NCBI GenBank assembly: GCA_020848435.1 | Contig: JADLAC010000059.1 | Coordinates: forward strand, 121,899 to 185,898 | Length of the DNA: 64,000 nucleotides | Source of the DNA: Burkholderiales bacterium | GTDB lineage: Bacteria > Pseudomonadota > Gammaproteobacteria > Burkholderiales > WYBJ01 | Direction of reading: 5' to 3' | Shown here: piece after piece, positions 35,617 through 43,299 of the stretch | Numbering within the stretch: position 1 is the stretch's first letter | How the letters are laid out: the number at the start of each line of letters is the position of its first letter | Translations under genes and position numbers: made by a program | The notes under the pieces: generated by a model | What the model saw: the letters and a program-made list of their open reading frames with translations, nothing else | Databases searched by the model: none | Told to the model about the DNA's origin: nothing

Positions 35617-36369
35617 ATGCGACCCGACGCAAGCGCCTTCCCTGTTCTCATCGCTGCCGCGCGCCGCGCTGCCCTGGCGCTGCTGGTGCTGGCGCTCGCG
35701 GGCGGCCCCGCGCTCGCCGACGAGAAGGAAGTCATCAAGCGCGTGCGCGAGCGCTTTCCGCAGTCGCTGGTGGAGAACGTCTTCGCCACGCCTTATCCCG
35801 GGCTGTACGAAGTGCTCATGGACAACAAGCTCTTCTATACCGACGAGCAGGTGAGCTACATCCTGGTGGGCAACCTGATCGACGTGAAGACCAGTCTGAA
35901 TCTCACTCAGCAGCGACTGCGCAAGCTGACCGCGATCGACTGGAAGGCGTTGCCGCTCGAGCTGGCGATCAAGAAAGTGAAGGGCGACGGCAGCCGGCGC
36001 CTGGCGGTCTTTTCCGATCCCATGTGCCCGCATTGCATCACTCAGGAAAAAGAGCTCGCCAAGGTGACCAACGTCACCATCTACACCTTCATGTACCCGA
36101 TCGAGCGCTTGCACAAGGGCGCGACCGAGCGCTCGCGGGGCGTGTGGTGTTCGCCCGACCGGGCGAAAGCCTGGGACGCGTTGCTGCTCGACCGGAGCGA
36201 TCCCAAGTCCAAGCCGTGCGCGGATCCGCTGAAGAAGATCGAGGCGCTCGGCGCTCAGCTCAAGATCGACGTCACGCCGACGCTCATCTTCGGCGATGGC
36301 ACGGTGGTGTCGGGCGGATTGCTCGCACAGCAGGTCGAGAAGCATCTCGCCGAGGTTGGCAAGCGATGA
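35617..36369 (+). CDS. dsbC: Periplasmic thiol:disulfide interchange protein (DsbC family)
   Basis: A 250-residue exported thioredoxin-fold protein. The signal peptide is LALLVLALAGGPALADE with cleavage near residue 34. A short dimerisation domain follows (VIKRVRERFPQSLVENVFAT). The active site CPHC is at residues 137-140 within FSDPMCPHC. A cis-Pro loop follows in VTPTLIFGDG. A second Cys pair, VWCSPDRAK and SKPCADPL, matches the structural disulfide of DsbC. It isomerises wrongly paired disulfides in the periplasm. The next gene starts 72 bp downstream on the same strand. Confidence 0.9.
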   Translation: MRPDASAFPVLIAAARRAALALLVLALAGGPALADEKEVIKRVRERFPQSLVENVFATPYPGLYEVLMDNKLFYTDEQVSYILVGNLIDVKTSLNLTQQRLRKLTAIDWKALPLELAIKKVKGDGSRRLAVFSDPMCPHCITQEKELAKVTNVTIYTFMYPIERLHKGATERSRGVWCSPDRAKAWDALLLDRSDPKSKPCADPLKKIEALGAQLKIDVTPTLIFGDGTVVSGGLLAQQVEKHLAEVGKR

Positions 36370-36441
36370 GCGGCGTGCGGCGGGAGTCTTGCGGCCCGGC
36401 GCGGGCGCGATGTCGCGCGATGTTTTCGGGGTTGCCGCACC

Positions 36442-37476
36442 ATGACTGAGCTCGTTTCACGCCGCATCGAGGTCGCCGCCGATGCCCGCGCGGTGTTCGA
36501 CGATATGTACCGCCGAGGCCTGACCGATGGTTTGCCGGTCATACCGCCGACCGAAGCGCGCGTGCGCGAGATGCTCGTGGCGGCTGCAGCGGCGGCCGAC
36601 GATCTCATCGCTGTCGTGCCGCCCGAAGGCGGTCCCGCGACCGTGGAAAAGCTCGCCATCAATGCCGTCATGGCGGGCTGCCTGCCCGAGTACTTTCCGC
36701 TGGTGATCGCGGCCGTGCGCGCGGTCACCGCGGCGCGCTTCAACCTGCTCGGCATCCAGACCACCACCAATCCCGTCGCCCCCGTGCTCGTCGTCAACGG
36801 CCCGATCCGCGGGCGCATCGGTATCGAATGCGGGCGCGGCTGCATGGGCCCGGGCTTTCGTGCCAATGCCACCATCGGGCGGGCGTTGCGGCTCATCCTG
36901 CTCAATATCGGCGGCTGTCCGCCCGGCGATGTCGACAAGGCGATCCACGGCATGCCCGGCAAGTTCAGCTTCTGCTTCGGCGAGCTCGAAGAGCAGAGCC
37001 CGTGGCCGGCGTTGCACGTGGAGCAAGGCTGCGCGCCGGAGGACAGCGCAGTCACCGCATTCGGCGGCCAGGGCACGCAAAACATCTACGCGGCCATGCA
37101 CGATCCGAACGGCATCGTGCACATGCTGGCCGACGGCATGCGCTGTTACGGCAACAACGGCTATCTGCGCGCGTGCGGCGCGCCTCTGATCGTGCTCAGT
37201 CCGGGGCATGCGCGCATCTTCGCCGCCGCGGGCTGGGACAAGGACCGCATCCGGCAGGAGCTGTTCGAGCGCACCAGGATTGCGCGCCGCGACATCCCGA
37301 CGGTTGCGCAGCTCTCGGTACCCATTTATAGCCACTACGCTGCGGACGAGATGTGCTTGCTGTGCCGCAGTGCCGGCGACATCAAGATCGTGGTCGCAGG
37401 CGGACCCGAGGCCTACCACATCACTTATATTCCGAGCTTCGGCACGACCGAGCCGAGCACGGCGAGGATTTCCTGA
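36442..37476 (+). CDS. Conserved protein of unknown function paired with the UGSC gene
   Basis: A 344-residue soluble protein of a family I recall only as an unnamed neighbour of UGSC-type proteins. Visible phrases are DMYRRGLTDGLPVIPPTEAR at the start, then VEKLAINAVMAGCLPEYFPL, LGIQTTTNPVAPVLVVNGPI, FRANATIGRALRLILLNIGG and SPGHARIFAAAGWDKDRI. It has several conserved-looking Cys residues (GRGCMGPG, GGCPPGD, EQGCAPED) and a C-terminal CLLC at 305-308, then IKIVVAGGPEAYHITYIPSF. There is no signal peptide or membrane helix. The UGSC gene starts 31 bp after its stop with its own GAGGAG site, so the two form an operon. Cys-rich conservation next to a probable selenoprotein suggests joint thiol/selenol chemistry; that is inference. 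Confidence 0.7.
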   Translation: MTELVSRRIEVAADARAVFDDMYRRGLTDGLPVIPPTEARVREMLVAAAAAADDLIAVVPPEGGPATVEKLAINAVMAGCLPEYFPLVIAAVRAVTAARFNLLGIQTTTNPVAPVLVVNGPIRGRIGIECGRGCMGPGFRANATIGRALRLILLNIGGCPPGDVDKAIHGMPGKFSFCFGELEEQSPWPALHVEQGCAPEDSAVTAFGGQGTQNIYAAMHDPNGIVHMLADGMRCYGNNGYLRACGAPLIVLSPGHARIFAAAGWDKDRIRQELFERTRIARRDIPTVAQLSVPIYSHYAADEMCLLCRSAGDIKIVVAGGPEAYHITYIPSFGTTEPSTARIS

Positions 37477-37507
37477 CGGCGGCCCGTTCGCGGGCGAGGA
37501 GTCGACC

Positions 37508-38038
37508 ATGCAAACCCTGCAGTATCTCGATCCCAGCAGTCCGAACGTGGAGCGCAAGCTCTACGTGCCGGCGGTGAGCGAGCTGCGCGGCAAACGCATC
37601 GCCTTCCTGAACAACGGCTGGGCGAGCTACACCTTCATCGGCGAGCGTATGGAGGAGGCGCTGCGCGCGCGCTTCGGCACCGAGGTGATGAAGACCTATC
37701 CCATCCCGACATCGTGCGCACCGCCGCCCGGCCTGCTCGATACCGTCGTGGCCGAGGCCGATGCGGCCGTGGTCGGCATGGCGAATTGAGGCTCGTGCAC
37801 GTCGTGGAGTGTCCACGACACGACCGAGCTGGTGAAGCGCGGCATGCCGGCGGTGGTGATCGCGACCGGTCAGTTCGAGAAGCTCGCCAAGGTCATCATG
37901 CGCGCCCAGCGGGTGCCCGAATCGATCGCGATCGTGATCGGTCCCAACCCGGAATTCATCTCGCGCGCGGAGCTGGAAAAGATCGCCGACCAGGTGATCG
38001 AACAAGCGATCGCGCGTCTCACCGTGGCGCACTCGTAG
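37508..38038 (+). CDS. UGSC-family selenoprotein (in-frame UGA read as selenocysteine at residue 94)
   Basis: A 176-residue protein if the TGA at 37787-37789 is decoded as Sec. The first part reads LRGKRIAFLNNGWASYTFIG, then EADAAVVGMAN. After the TGA the same frame continues GSCTSWSVHDTTELVKRGMP, VVIATGQFEKLAKVIMRAQ, and stops at the TAG 38036-38038. The run U-G-S-C directly after a hydrophobic strand is the defining motif of the UGSC (seleno)protein family, whose function is unknown; many members have Cys in place of U. A hairpin fit to be a bacterial SECIS lies 11 nt after the UGA. The ATG at 37508 has GAGGAG six bases upstream. Routine annotation would give two short ORFs (to 37789 and from a GTG at 37832). 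No sel genes are in the window. Confidence 0.85.
37801..37819 (+). promoter_or_regulatory. Putative bacterial SECIS hairpin
   Basis: GTCGTGG (37801-37807) pairs perfectly with CCACGAC (37813-37819) around the 5-nt loop AGTGT. The loop begins 18 nt after the UGA at 37787-37789, and its second base is G. Both properties match the bacterial SECIS rules (loop 16-37 nt downstream, G among the first two loop bases). It is inside the coding sequence, as bacterial SECIS elements are. Confidence 0.7.
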
Positions 38039-38113
38039 CACAACGAGCGCGGCGCGCGTCTCGGCGTCGAGCGCAGCAGCGATCACGCGCCTCGCCGTGG
38101 CGCACGCGTAGCG
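38006..38113 (+). repeat. Imperfect direct repeat of the UGSC gene's 3' end
   Basis: About 35 bp covering the last codons and stop of the UGSC gene (38006-38040) recur at 38079-38113 with about 5 differences; the second copy also keeps an in-phase TAG. The second copy is outside any gene and looks like a local tandem duplication remnant. Confidence 0.6.
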
Positions 38114-38132
38114 CGCCTCGGCGGTGTGCTTG

Positions 38133-38441
38133 TTACTTGTCCTTTTGGTGTTTCTTCTTGCCTTCCCGCCGCGCGATCTTCTCCTGGTATTGCGCGGCAG
38201 CGAGCGGCAGCACCTGGAATTCGGCCGGGATGTGCTCCGACCATTGCGTGACCAGGGTGTGCAGCTCCTCGTTCGACTTCACGTCGAACACGACCGCGGC
38301 GCCGCGGCCGACCTTGACGTAGATCGCCTTCACCACGCCGGATTTCTCCAGCGGCCGCATCCACTGCCACCAGTCGCGCTGCACGGCGCGCATGGTCGAT
38401 GGCCGATCGGGGCGGGGCGTGCTGATCACCATGAAAAGCAT
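38133..38441 (-). CDS. Muconolactone-isomerase-like ferredoxin-fold protein
   Basis: A 102-residue single-domain protein resembling the muconolactone delta-isomerase (dimeric alpha-beta barrel) family. It starts MLFMVISTPRPDRPSTM, continues WWQWMRPLEKSGVVKAIYVK and GRGAAVVFDVKSNEELHTLV, and ends in a Lys-rich tail. In most organisms such stand-alone members act in aromatic degradation or are uncharacterised. AGGGAG precedes the ATG at 38439-38441 by six bases. It follows the metallophosphoesterase gene by 16 bp on the same strand, suggesting an operon. The substrate cannot be told. Confidence 0.78.
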   Translation of the reverse strand: MLFMVISTPRPDRPSTMRAVQRDWWQWMRPLEKSGVVKAIYVKVGRGAAVVFDVKSNEELHTLVTQWSEHIPAEFQVLPLAAAQYQEKIARREGKKKHQKDK

Positions 38442-38457
38442 GTGGGTCTCCCTGGCG

Positions 38458-39300
38458 CTATTCGCCGTTGACGAGCTTGCGGATGTAGTTTTCGTGGCGG
38501 AACAGAAAGTCGGCACCGACGATGCGATGCTCGAAGCTGCCGTCGGCGCGGAAGCGGTAGTCGATGAAGCCCACCTCGCGCATACCCCAGTGCAGGGCGC
38601 TGGGCGCGCCGTTGACGCAGGCCGTCGACGGGCACCAGAAGTGGTAGATGCCTTCGAGCGAGAACGTGCGGGTCTGGTGCTTGTGGCCGCTGCTGATCAG
38701 CCGCACGCCGTGAGCGTGAGCGAGGCCCAGCAGGCGTGCACGGCTCGCAGCGTCCAAGCAGGACTGGCGCAAGCTCAAGTCTTCATGGTCGGCTTCGCCC
38801 GGATGGTCGAGGAAGAGCGGCTTGTGCGTAAAGAGCGCCACGGGTTTGCAGGCGAGCGCGGCGAGGCTATGCTCGATCCAGGCCCATTGTTCGGCTTCGG
38901 CCGCAAGACCGCCGCTGCCGAAGAGCTGGGCGTTGAAGCCCACGAATCCCCAGCCGGCGGCGCTGAAGCTCCAGCGGTCCTCGCCATAGTGGCGCAGGAA
39001 CCGCGCCATGCGTTCGGCATTGACGCGCTTGGCCATCTTGCCGAACAGCACGTTATCGCCGATGTCGTGATTGCCGGGTAGAAAGCGGCATGGAATGCCG
39101 ATGCGATCCACCTCGGCGCGCGCGAACGCGTGGTCGGTTTCGCTATCCGGATCGCTCATGACCAGATCGCCGTTGACCACCGCCAGGGCGGGCTGCTCGC
39201 GCGCCACCCAGGCCAGCACCTTGCGCCAGTTGTCCAGGTGATGCTCCTGGCCGGCGCCGAGGTGCAGGTCGGCGACCTGGATGAGCCTGAATTCTTGCAT
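38458..39300 (-). CDS. Calcineurin-like metallophosphoesterase
   Basis: A 280-residue phosphoesterase. The di-metal motifs are in order: D-x-H in QVADLHLG, G-D in VVNGDLVMSDPD, GNHD in LPGNHDIGD, and GHxH in SSGHKHQTR. This layout is like cyclic-nucleotide or 3',5'-phosphoesterases of the CpdA group, but also broader metallophosphoesterases, so the substrate is open. A very strong GGAGGAGG site lies seven bases before the ATG at 39298-39300. It is the upstream partner of the isomerase-like gene. Confidence 0.88.
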   Translation of the reverse strand: MQEFRLIQVADLHLGAGQEHHLDNWRKVLAWVAREQPALAVVNGDLVMSDPDSETDHAFARAEVDRIGIPCRFLPGNHDIGDNVLFGKMAKRVNAERMARFLRHYGEDRWSFSAAGWGFVGFNAQLFGSGGLAAEAEQWAWIEHSLAALACKPVALFTHKPLFLDHPGEADHEDLSLRQSCLDAASRARLLGLAHAHGVRLISSGHKHQTRTFSLEGIYHFWCPSTACVNGAPSALHWGMREVGFIDYRFRADGSFEHRIVGADFLFRHENYIRKLVNGE

Positions 39301-39388
39301 CCCGGTGCCTCCTCCGAACGCTGCGTGCCCCGCCCACAAATCGATGCTGCCGCGCTTGCAGCGCGCCGCGCGCCAGCCGCGGATCCGA

Positions 39389-39631
39389 TCAGTGCTTGGG
39401 CGTCAGGGCCGAGATGACGCGCTGTTTGGCGGCGTTCACTTCCTTGATGAAGCCGGGCTGGTGCTGCTCGATGAAGTTCGACGCGAGGTCGAGCTTCAGC
39501 AGCGCGACGGCGAGCGTCGCCCACAGGTCATCGACTTCCTTGCACTGCTTGGCCAGCGTGACGGCCTCGATGGTTTCATCGAAGAGCTGTTGGATGGCCT
39601 CGACATAGTCGGGCGGGACGATCTTTTCCAT
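39389..39631 (-). CDS. Small helical protein of unknown function
   Basis: An 80-residue mostly alpha-helical protein (MEKIVPPDYVEAIQQLFDET, QCKEVDDLWATLAVALLKLD, QPGFIKEVNAAKQRVISAL). I do not recognise the family. It has no Cys, signal peptide or membrane segment. GGGAG lies nine bases before the ATG at 39629-39631. It is 88 bp upstream of the phosphoesterase gene on the same strand and divergent from the Bug receptor. The codon pattern and ribosome site support a real gene. Confidence 0.6.
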   Translation of the reverse strand: MEKIVPPDYVEAIQQLFDETIEAVTLAKQCKEVDDLWATLAVALLKLDLASNFIEQHQPGFIKEVNAAKQRVISALTPKH

Positions 39632-39768
39632 GCTTTGATTCTCCCAGTTTTCGCCGCGAGCTACAATCGACACGCCGCGATCGCGCGTGCAGCCCGGCTC
39701 GAACGGCGCCGCGTAATCGGCGACTGGAACGCACGCCGCGATCGCATCCCCTGACTTTGCGAGGAGCA

Positions 39769-40752
39769 ATGGTGCTGCGTCCGATCCTTCTTCTGCTGTC
39801 GTTCCTCGCCGTCGACACGGCGTTCGCGCAACGCCCGAGCGCAGCCGATGGGTCCAACTATCCGCAGCGCCCGGTGCGGCTGGTCGTCAACGCGCCGCCC
39901 GGCGGCGGCACCGACATCCTCGCCCGGATGCTGGCACAGCACCTGTCCGAGACCTTCGGCCAGCAGATCGTGGTCGACAATCGTGCGGGCGGCGGCGGCA
40001 TCATCGGCACCGAGACCGTCGCGCGGGCGCAACCCGACGGATATACCTTGTTGATGGCGTTCACCAGTCATGTCATCAATGCGAGCCTGTATCCCAAGCT
40101 TCCGTACGACACGCTCAAGGATTTCGCGCCGGTCGCTTTCGCCGCCACCGTGCCCAATATCGTCGTGGTGCATCCGGCGGTGCCCGTCACCAGCGTGACC
40201 GAGCTAATCGCCTACGCCCGTGCCCGTCCCGGCAAGGTCGCCTATGCCAGCGCCGGCGTGGGCAGCTCGAACCATCTTGCCGGCGTAATGCTCGAGACGA
40301 TGAGCGCGATCAAGCTGCTGCACGTGCCGTACAAGGGCGGCGCGCCGGCCCAGGCTGATGTCATAGCGGGTCAAGTGCCGCTTGCGTTCGCCAACGCCGT
40401 GTCCTCGTTGCCGCACGTGCGCTCGGGGAAGCTGCGCGCGCTGGCGACGACTGGTCTCAAACGCTCGCGTGCGGTTCCCGAGTTGCCCACGCTCGACGAG
40501 GCCGGCGTAAAGGGCTACGAAGCGAATTCCTGGTTCGGTATGTTTGCCCCGGCGCGCGTGTCCGATGCCATCCTGGTCAAGATCAACGCCGAGATCCGTC
40601 GCGGCATCGAACGCCCCGAGATGCAGGAACGCCTCGCGCGCCAGGGCGCCGAGCCCAATCTAATGACCGTGCCCGAGTTCGGCGCTTTCGTGCGCAACGA
40701 GGTCGAGCGCTGGGGCAAAGTGGTCAAGGCGTCCGGCGCGCGCGTCGACTAA
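39769..40752 (+). CDS. Bug/TctC-family periplasmic solute receptor (1)
   Basis: A 327-residue tripartite tricarboxylate transporter receptor. The signal peptide is VLRPILLLLSFLAVDTAFAQ. Family phrases are YPQRPVRLVVNAPPGGGTDI, IVVDNRAGGGGIIGTETVAR, ASAGVGSSNHLAGVMLE and LHVPYKGGAPAQADV. The carboxylate-binding loops (PPGGGTD and the GVGSSNH segment) are intact. No tctA/tctB membrane genes are near, as is common for Burkholderiales Bug proteins. The ATG at 39769 is only two bases from GAGGAG; GTG at 39772 is an alternative. The ligand is unknown. Confidence 0.9.
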   Translation: MVLRPILLLLSFLAVDTAFAQRPSAADGSNYPQRPVRLVVNAPPGGGTDILARMLAQHLSETFGQQIVVDNRAGGGGIIGTETVARAQPDGYTLLMAFTSHVINASLYPKLPYDTLKDFAPVAFAATVPNIVVVHPAVPVTSVTELIAYARARPGKVAYASAGVGSSNHLAGVMLETMSAIKLLHVPYKGGAPAQADVIAGQVPLAFANAVSSLPHVRSGKLRALATTGLKRSRAVPELPTLDEAGVKGYEANSWFGMFAPARVSDAILVKINAEIRRGIERPEMQERLARQGAEPNLMTVPEFGAFVRNEVERWGKVVKASGARVD

Positions 40753-40755
40753 ATC

Positions 40756-40835
40756 GGGGACAGGCCACGTTTTCCTGCGATCTTCTTCGGGGAGGTGTCG
40801 ATGTCTGGCCGGCGGCAGAGCGTGGTCTGTCCCGG
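40756..40835 (+). repeat. REP-like palindromic element, family B (copy 2)
   Basis: GGGGACAGGCCACGTTTTC (40756-40774) and inverse arm AGCGTGGTCTGTCCCGG (40819-40835) flank about 44 bp. The element starts four bases after the Bug receptor stop and ends 12 bp before the dtd ATG, so it fills the whole intergenic space and leaves no evident ribosome site for dtd. Confidence 0.65.
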
Positions 40836-40846
40836 TTTTGCCGCCG

Positions 40847-41284
40847 ATGATCGGCCTGCTGCAGCGCGTGAGCCGCGCCCGCGTGACCGTCGAGGGGGCG
40901 ACGCTCGGTGCCATCGAGCGCGGGATCGTCGTGCTGGCGGCTGTGGAGCCCGCCGACGGCGAGCCCCAGGCGCAGCGCCTCGCGCAACGGCTGCTCGGTT
41001 ACCGCGTATTCGCCGATGCCGCCGGCAAGATGAATCTATCGGTGTGCGACATCGGCGGCGCGGTCTTGCTGGTGCCGCAATTCACCCTGGCCGCGGATAC
41101 CACGCGCGGGATGCGAGCGAGTTTTTCCGGCGCGGCCGCACCCGAGCAAGGCCGCCTGCTGTTCGACGCGTTGGTGCAGGCGATGCGTGCGCGCTACGGG
41201 CGCATCGAGACCGGTCGTTTCGGCGCCGACATGCAGGTCGCGCTGGTGAACGACGGGCCGGTGACCTTCTGGCTTCGCGCCTGA
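40847..41284 (+). CDS. dtd: D-aminoacyl-tRNA deacylase
   Basis: Hydrolyses D-aminoacyl-tRNA (and Gly-tRNA-Ala) to keep D-amino acids out of proteins. It is 145 residues, exactly the family length. The start IGLLQRVSRARVTVEG is typical. The catalytic QFTL motif appears in LVPQFTLAAD, usually SQFTL, here with Pro before Gln. The cross-subunit GPVTF motif is in VNDGPVTFWL. The ATG at 40847 fits the family start; a REP-like arm ends 11 bases upstream. It is convergent with the next Bug receptor, 4 bp away. Confidence 0.93.
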   Translation: MIGLLQRVSRARVTVEGATLGAIERGIVVLAAVEPADGEPQAQRLAQRLLGYRVFADAAGKMNLSVCDIGGAVLLVPQFTLAADTTRGMRASFSGAAAPEQGRLLFDALVQAMRARYGRIETGRFGADMQVALVNDGPVTFWLRA

Positions 41285-41288
41285 GCGA

Positions 41289-42257
41289 CTAATTCAATGT
41301 GATGTTGGCGGCCTTCGACACCTTCTCCCATTTGACGACTTCTTCGGCCACGTACTTCGAGAATTCCGCCGGCGTGCTGCCGATTGGGATGCCGCCGAGG
41401 ACGTTGACGATACGCTCCCTCAGCTCGGGCTTCTGCAGCATGATCGCGATCTCGGCCTGGATACGATTGAGAATCTCGGGCGGCGTGCCGGCGGGCGCGG
41501 CGAATCCCTGCCAGGAGCTGCCGGCGTAGCCTTTCACGCCTGCTTCTTCGACCGTCGGCAGATCCGGCATGGCGGCGAAACGCTTTTCCGTCGAGACCGC
41601 GAGCGCGCGCAGCTTGCCGCTGCGCGCGTGCGGCAGCGCGCCGACCGCGCTATTGAAGGCGACCACGACCTGGCCGGCAATCTGGTCGAGCAGCGCCGGG
41701 GCCGCGCCCTTGTAAGGCACGTGAACCATCTGCGTGCCGGTCATCCACTTGAACATCTCCATCAGCATGTGGGGCGAGGTGCCGTTGCCGGTGGACGCGT
41801 AGGTGAGCTCGTTGGGACGCGCCTTGGCGACGGCGATGAGATCCTTGACGTTCTTCGCCGGCAACGCCGGGTGCACCATCAGCACGCTCGGCACCAGCGC
41901 GACCAGGCTGATGTGGGCGAGGTCCTTGCGCGGATCGAACGAGAGCTTCTTGTAGATGCCGGGCGCGATCGCCTGCGCGACGGTGAAGCAGGTCAGGGTG
42001 TAGCCGTCGGGCGGCGCCTTGGCGGCCTGCTCGACGCCGATGTTGCCGCCCGCGCCGGGACGGTTGTCGGCGATGAATTGCTGCTTGAGCGCCTCCGACA
42101 AGTGCTGGGCGATCATCCGGCCGAAGATGTCGGTCGGCCCGCCCGGCGGAAAGGGGATGATGATGCGCACCGGTTTCGCCGGATACGTTTGCGCGCTGGC
42201 AGCGTTCGCGCTCAAGCCGATTGCCGCCGCGAGCAGGGTCGTTGCTACGGGATGCAT
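41289..42257 (-). CDS. Bug/TctC-family periplasmic solute receptor (2)
   Basis: A 322-residue receptor with signal peptide (ATTLLAAAIGLSANAASAQ). The family phrases YPAKPVRIIIPFPPGGPTDI, IADNRPGAGGNIGVEQAAKA, ASTGNGTSPHMLMEM and VHVPYKGAAPALLDQI are intact. AAAGGAGA precedes the ATG at 42255-42257. It is not closely similar to receptors 1, 3 or 4 beyond the family motifs, so these are old paralogues. A family B REP-like repeat begins 17 bp upstream of its start. No membrane subunits are nearby. Confidence 0.92.
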   Translation of the reverse strand: MHPVATTLLAAAIGLSANAASAQTYPAKPVRIIIPFPPGGPTDIFGRMIAQHLSEALKQQFIADNRPGAGGNIGVEQAAKAPPDGYTLTCFTVAQAIAPGIYKKLSFDPRKDLAHISLVALVPSVLMVHPALPAKNVKDLIAVAKARPNELTYASTGNGTSPHMLMEMFKWMTGTQMVHVPYKGAAPALLDQIAGQVVVAFNSAVGALPHARSGKLRALAVSTEKRFAAMPDLPTVEEAGVKGYAGSSWQGFAAPAGTPPEILNRIQAEIAIMLQKPELRERIVNVLGGIPIGSTPAEFSKYVAEEVVKWEKVSKAANITLN

Positions 42258-42273
42258 GCGCTTCTCCTTTGAC

Positions 42274-42329
42274 GGGGACAGACCACGTTTTCGCGACGTG
42301 CTCCTCAAACGGGGGCAGACCGCGCTTTC
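42274..42329 (+). repeat. REP-like element, family B (copy 3, two direct arms)
   Basis: GGGGACAGACCACGTTTTC (42274-42292) and GGGGGCAGACCGCGCTTTC (42311-42329) are in direct, not inverted, orientation. They lie right upstream of the ribosome site of Bug receptor 2, so they will be in its leader. Confidence 0.65.
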
Positions 42330-42465
42330 ACATCGGGCAACATCTTCCGGATCGCACCAGATCGCCGGCGAACGTGGTCGCCAATTTTGCAGCGTCATTG
42401 CTTCGAGCCGCGTTAGTGAGCGACGATAGCGAAATTAGCATACCCGGGCAACCATGGAGAGCGCC

Positions 42466-43281
42466 ATGCGCGTCGGCATCGTAGGCGGAGGCAGCATCGC
42501 GCAATTGTTCTGCGAGCACATTGCCCGCGGCGAGCTCGGCGATGCCGAGGTCATCGCCATCCTCGGGCGAGCATCGAGCAGCCGCGCTCGCGCGCTCGCG
42601 CAGCAGCACCGGGTGGCGTTCATGACGGACGTGCAGGCGCTGATCGGAGCGGCTCCCGCCGCCGTGGTGGAGGCGGCCGCGCATGCGTGGGTGGAGGCAC
42701 ATGCCGAGCGTGTGCTTGCAGCGGGCATCGGGCTCATCGTTCTCTCGGCCGGCGCCATGGCCGATGACCTATTGCGTGCTCGGCTCGAGCGCGCGGCGCG
42801 GGCCTCCGGCGCGTTGCTCTACGTACCCTCGGGGGGCATCGGCGCGCTCGACGCGATCAAGGCGGCGGCGGTGGCGGGGCTCGACGAAGTGACGCTGCGC
42901 ACCGCCAAGCCGCCGCGCGCATGGCAGGGCATCGACTATGTCCGCGCGCTCGGCATCGATCTCGCTGCCTTGACCGAAGCGTACGTGCTCTATGACGGTC
43001 CGGCGCGCGCCGGCGTCAAGCATTTCCCGCAAAACGTCAACATCGCGGCGGCGCTATCGATGGCCGGCATCGGTTTCGATCGAACCCGCCTGGTCGCAGT
43101 CGCGGACCCGCACATCGTGCGCAATACCCATGTCATCACCGCGAGGGGCGTCACGGGCGAGATCAGCATTACGCTCGAGAACGTGCCTTGCCCGGAGAAT
43201 CCGAAGACCGCGTGGCTCGCATGCTACAGCGCCCTCGCCGCGCTGAAGGCAGTGCAATCGCCGGTTCGTTATGGCACCTGA
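42466..43281 (+). CDS. nadX: Aspartate dehydrogenase (L-aspartate:NAD(P) type)
   Basis: A 271-residue NAD(P)-dependent enzyme that makes iminoaspartate, a possible route into NAD synthesis or aspartate catabolism. The dinucleotide fold starts MRVGIVGGGSIAQLF. Family features include AVVEAAAHAWVEAHAERVLA, PSGGIGALDAIKAAAVAGLD, the catalytic-region FPQNVNIAAALSMAG and ADPHIVRNTHVI. The ATG at 42466 with GGAGAG is preferred to the one at 42454. It is followed by family C repeats and an EamA transporter. There is no nadA/nadC nearby, so catabolic use (for example with Bug-imported acids) is possible. Confidence 0.9.
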   Translation: MRVGIVGGGSIAQLFCEHIARGELGDAEVIAILGRASSSRARALAQQHRVAFMTDVQALIGAAPAAVVEAAAHAWVEAHAERVLAAGIGLIVLSAGAMADDLLRARLERAARASGALLYVPSGGIGALDAIKAAAVAGLDEVTLRTAKPPRAWQGIDYVRALGIDLAALTEAYVLYDGPARAGVKHFPQNVNIAAALSMAGIGFDRTRLVAVADPHIVRNTHVITARGVTGEISITLENVPCPENPKTAWLACYSALAALKAVQSPVRYGT

Positions 43282-43299
43282 ATATGACCAAGAAGCCAA

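Noticed and set aside
36442..37476. A glycine-reductase-like GrdB component
   Set aside because: Only the neighbouring UGSC gene hints at it; the sequence shows no recognisable GrdB motif, so it was left as unknown.
37508..37789. A complete 93-residue protein ending at TGA 37787-37789
   Set aside because: The frame continues with a family-typical GSC motif and a whole C-terminal half, and a SECIS-like hairpin follows; a Sec codon explains it better than a stop.
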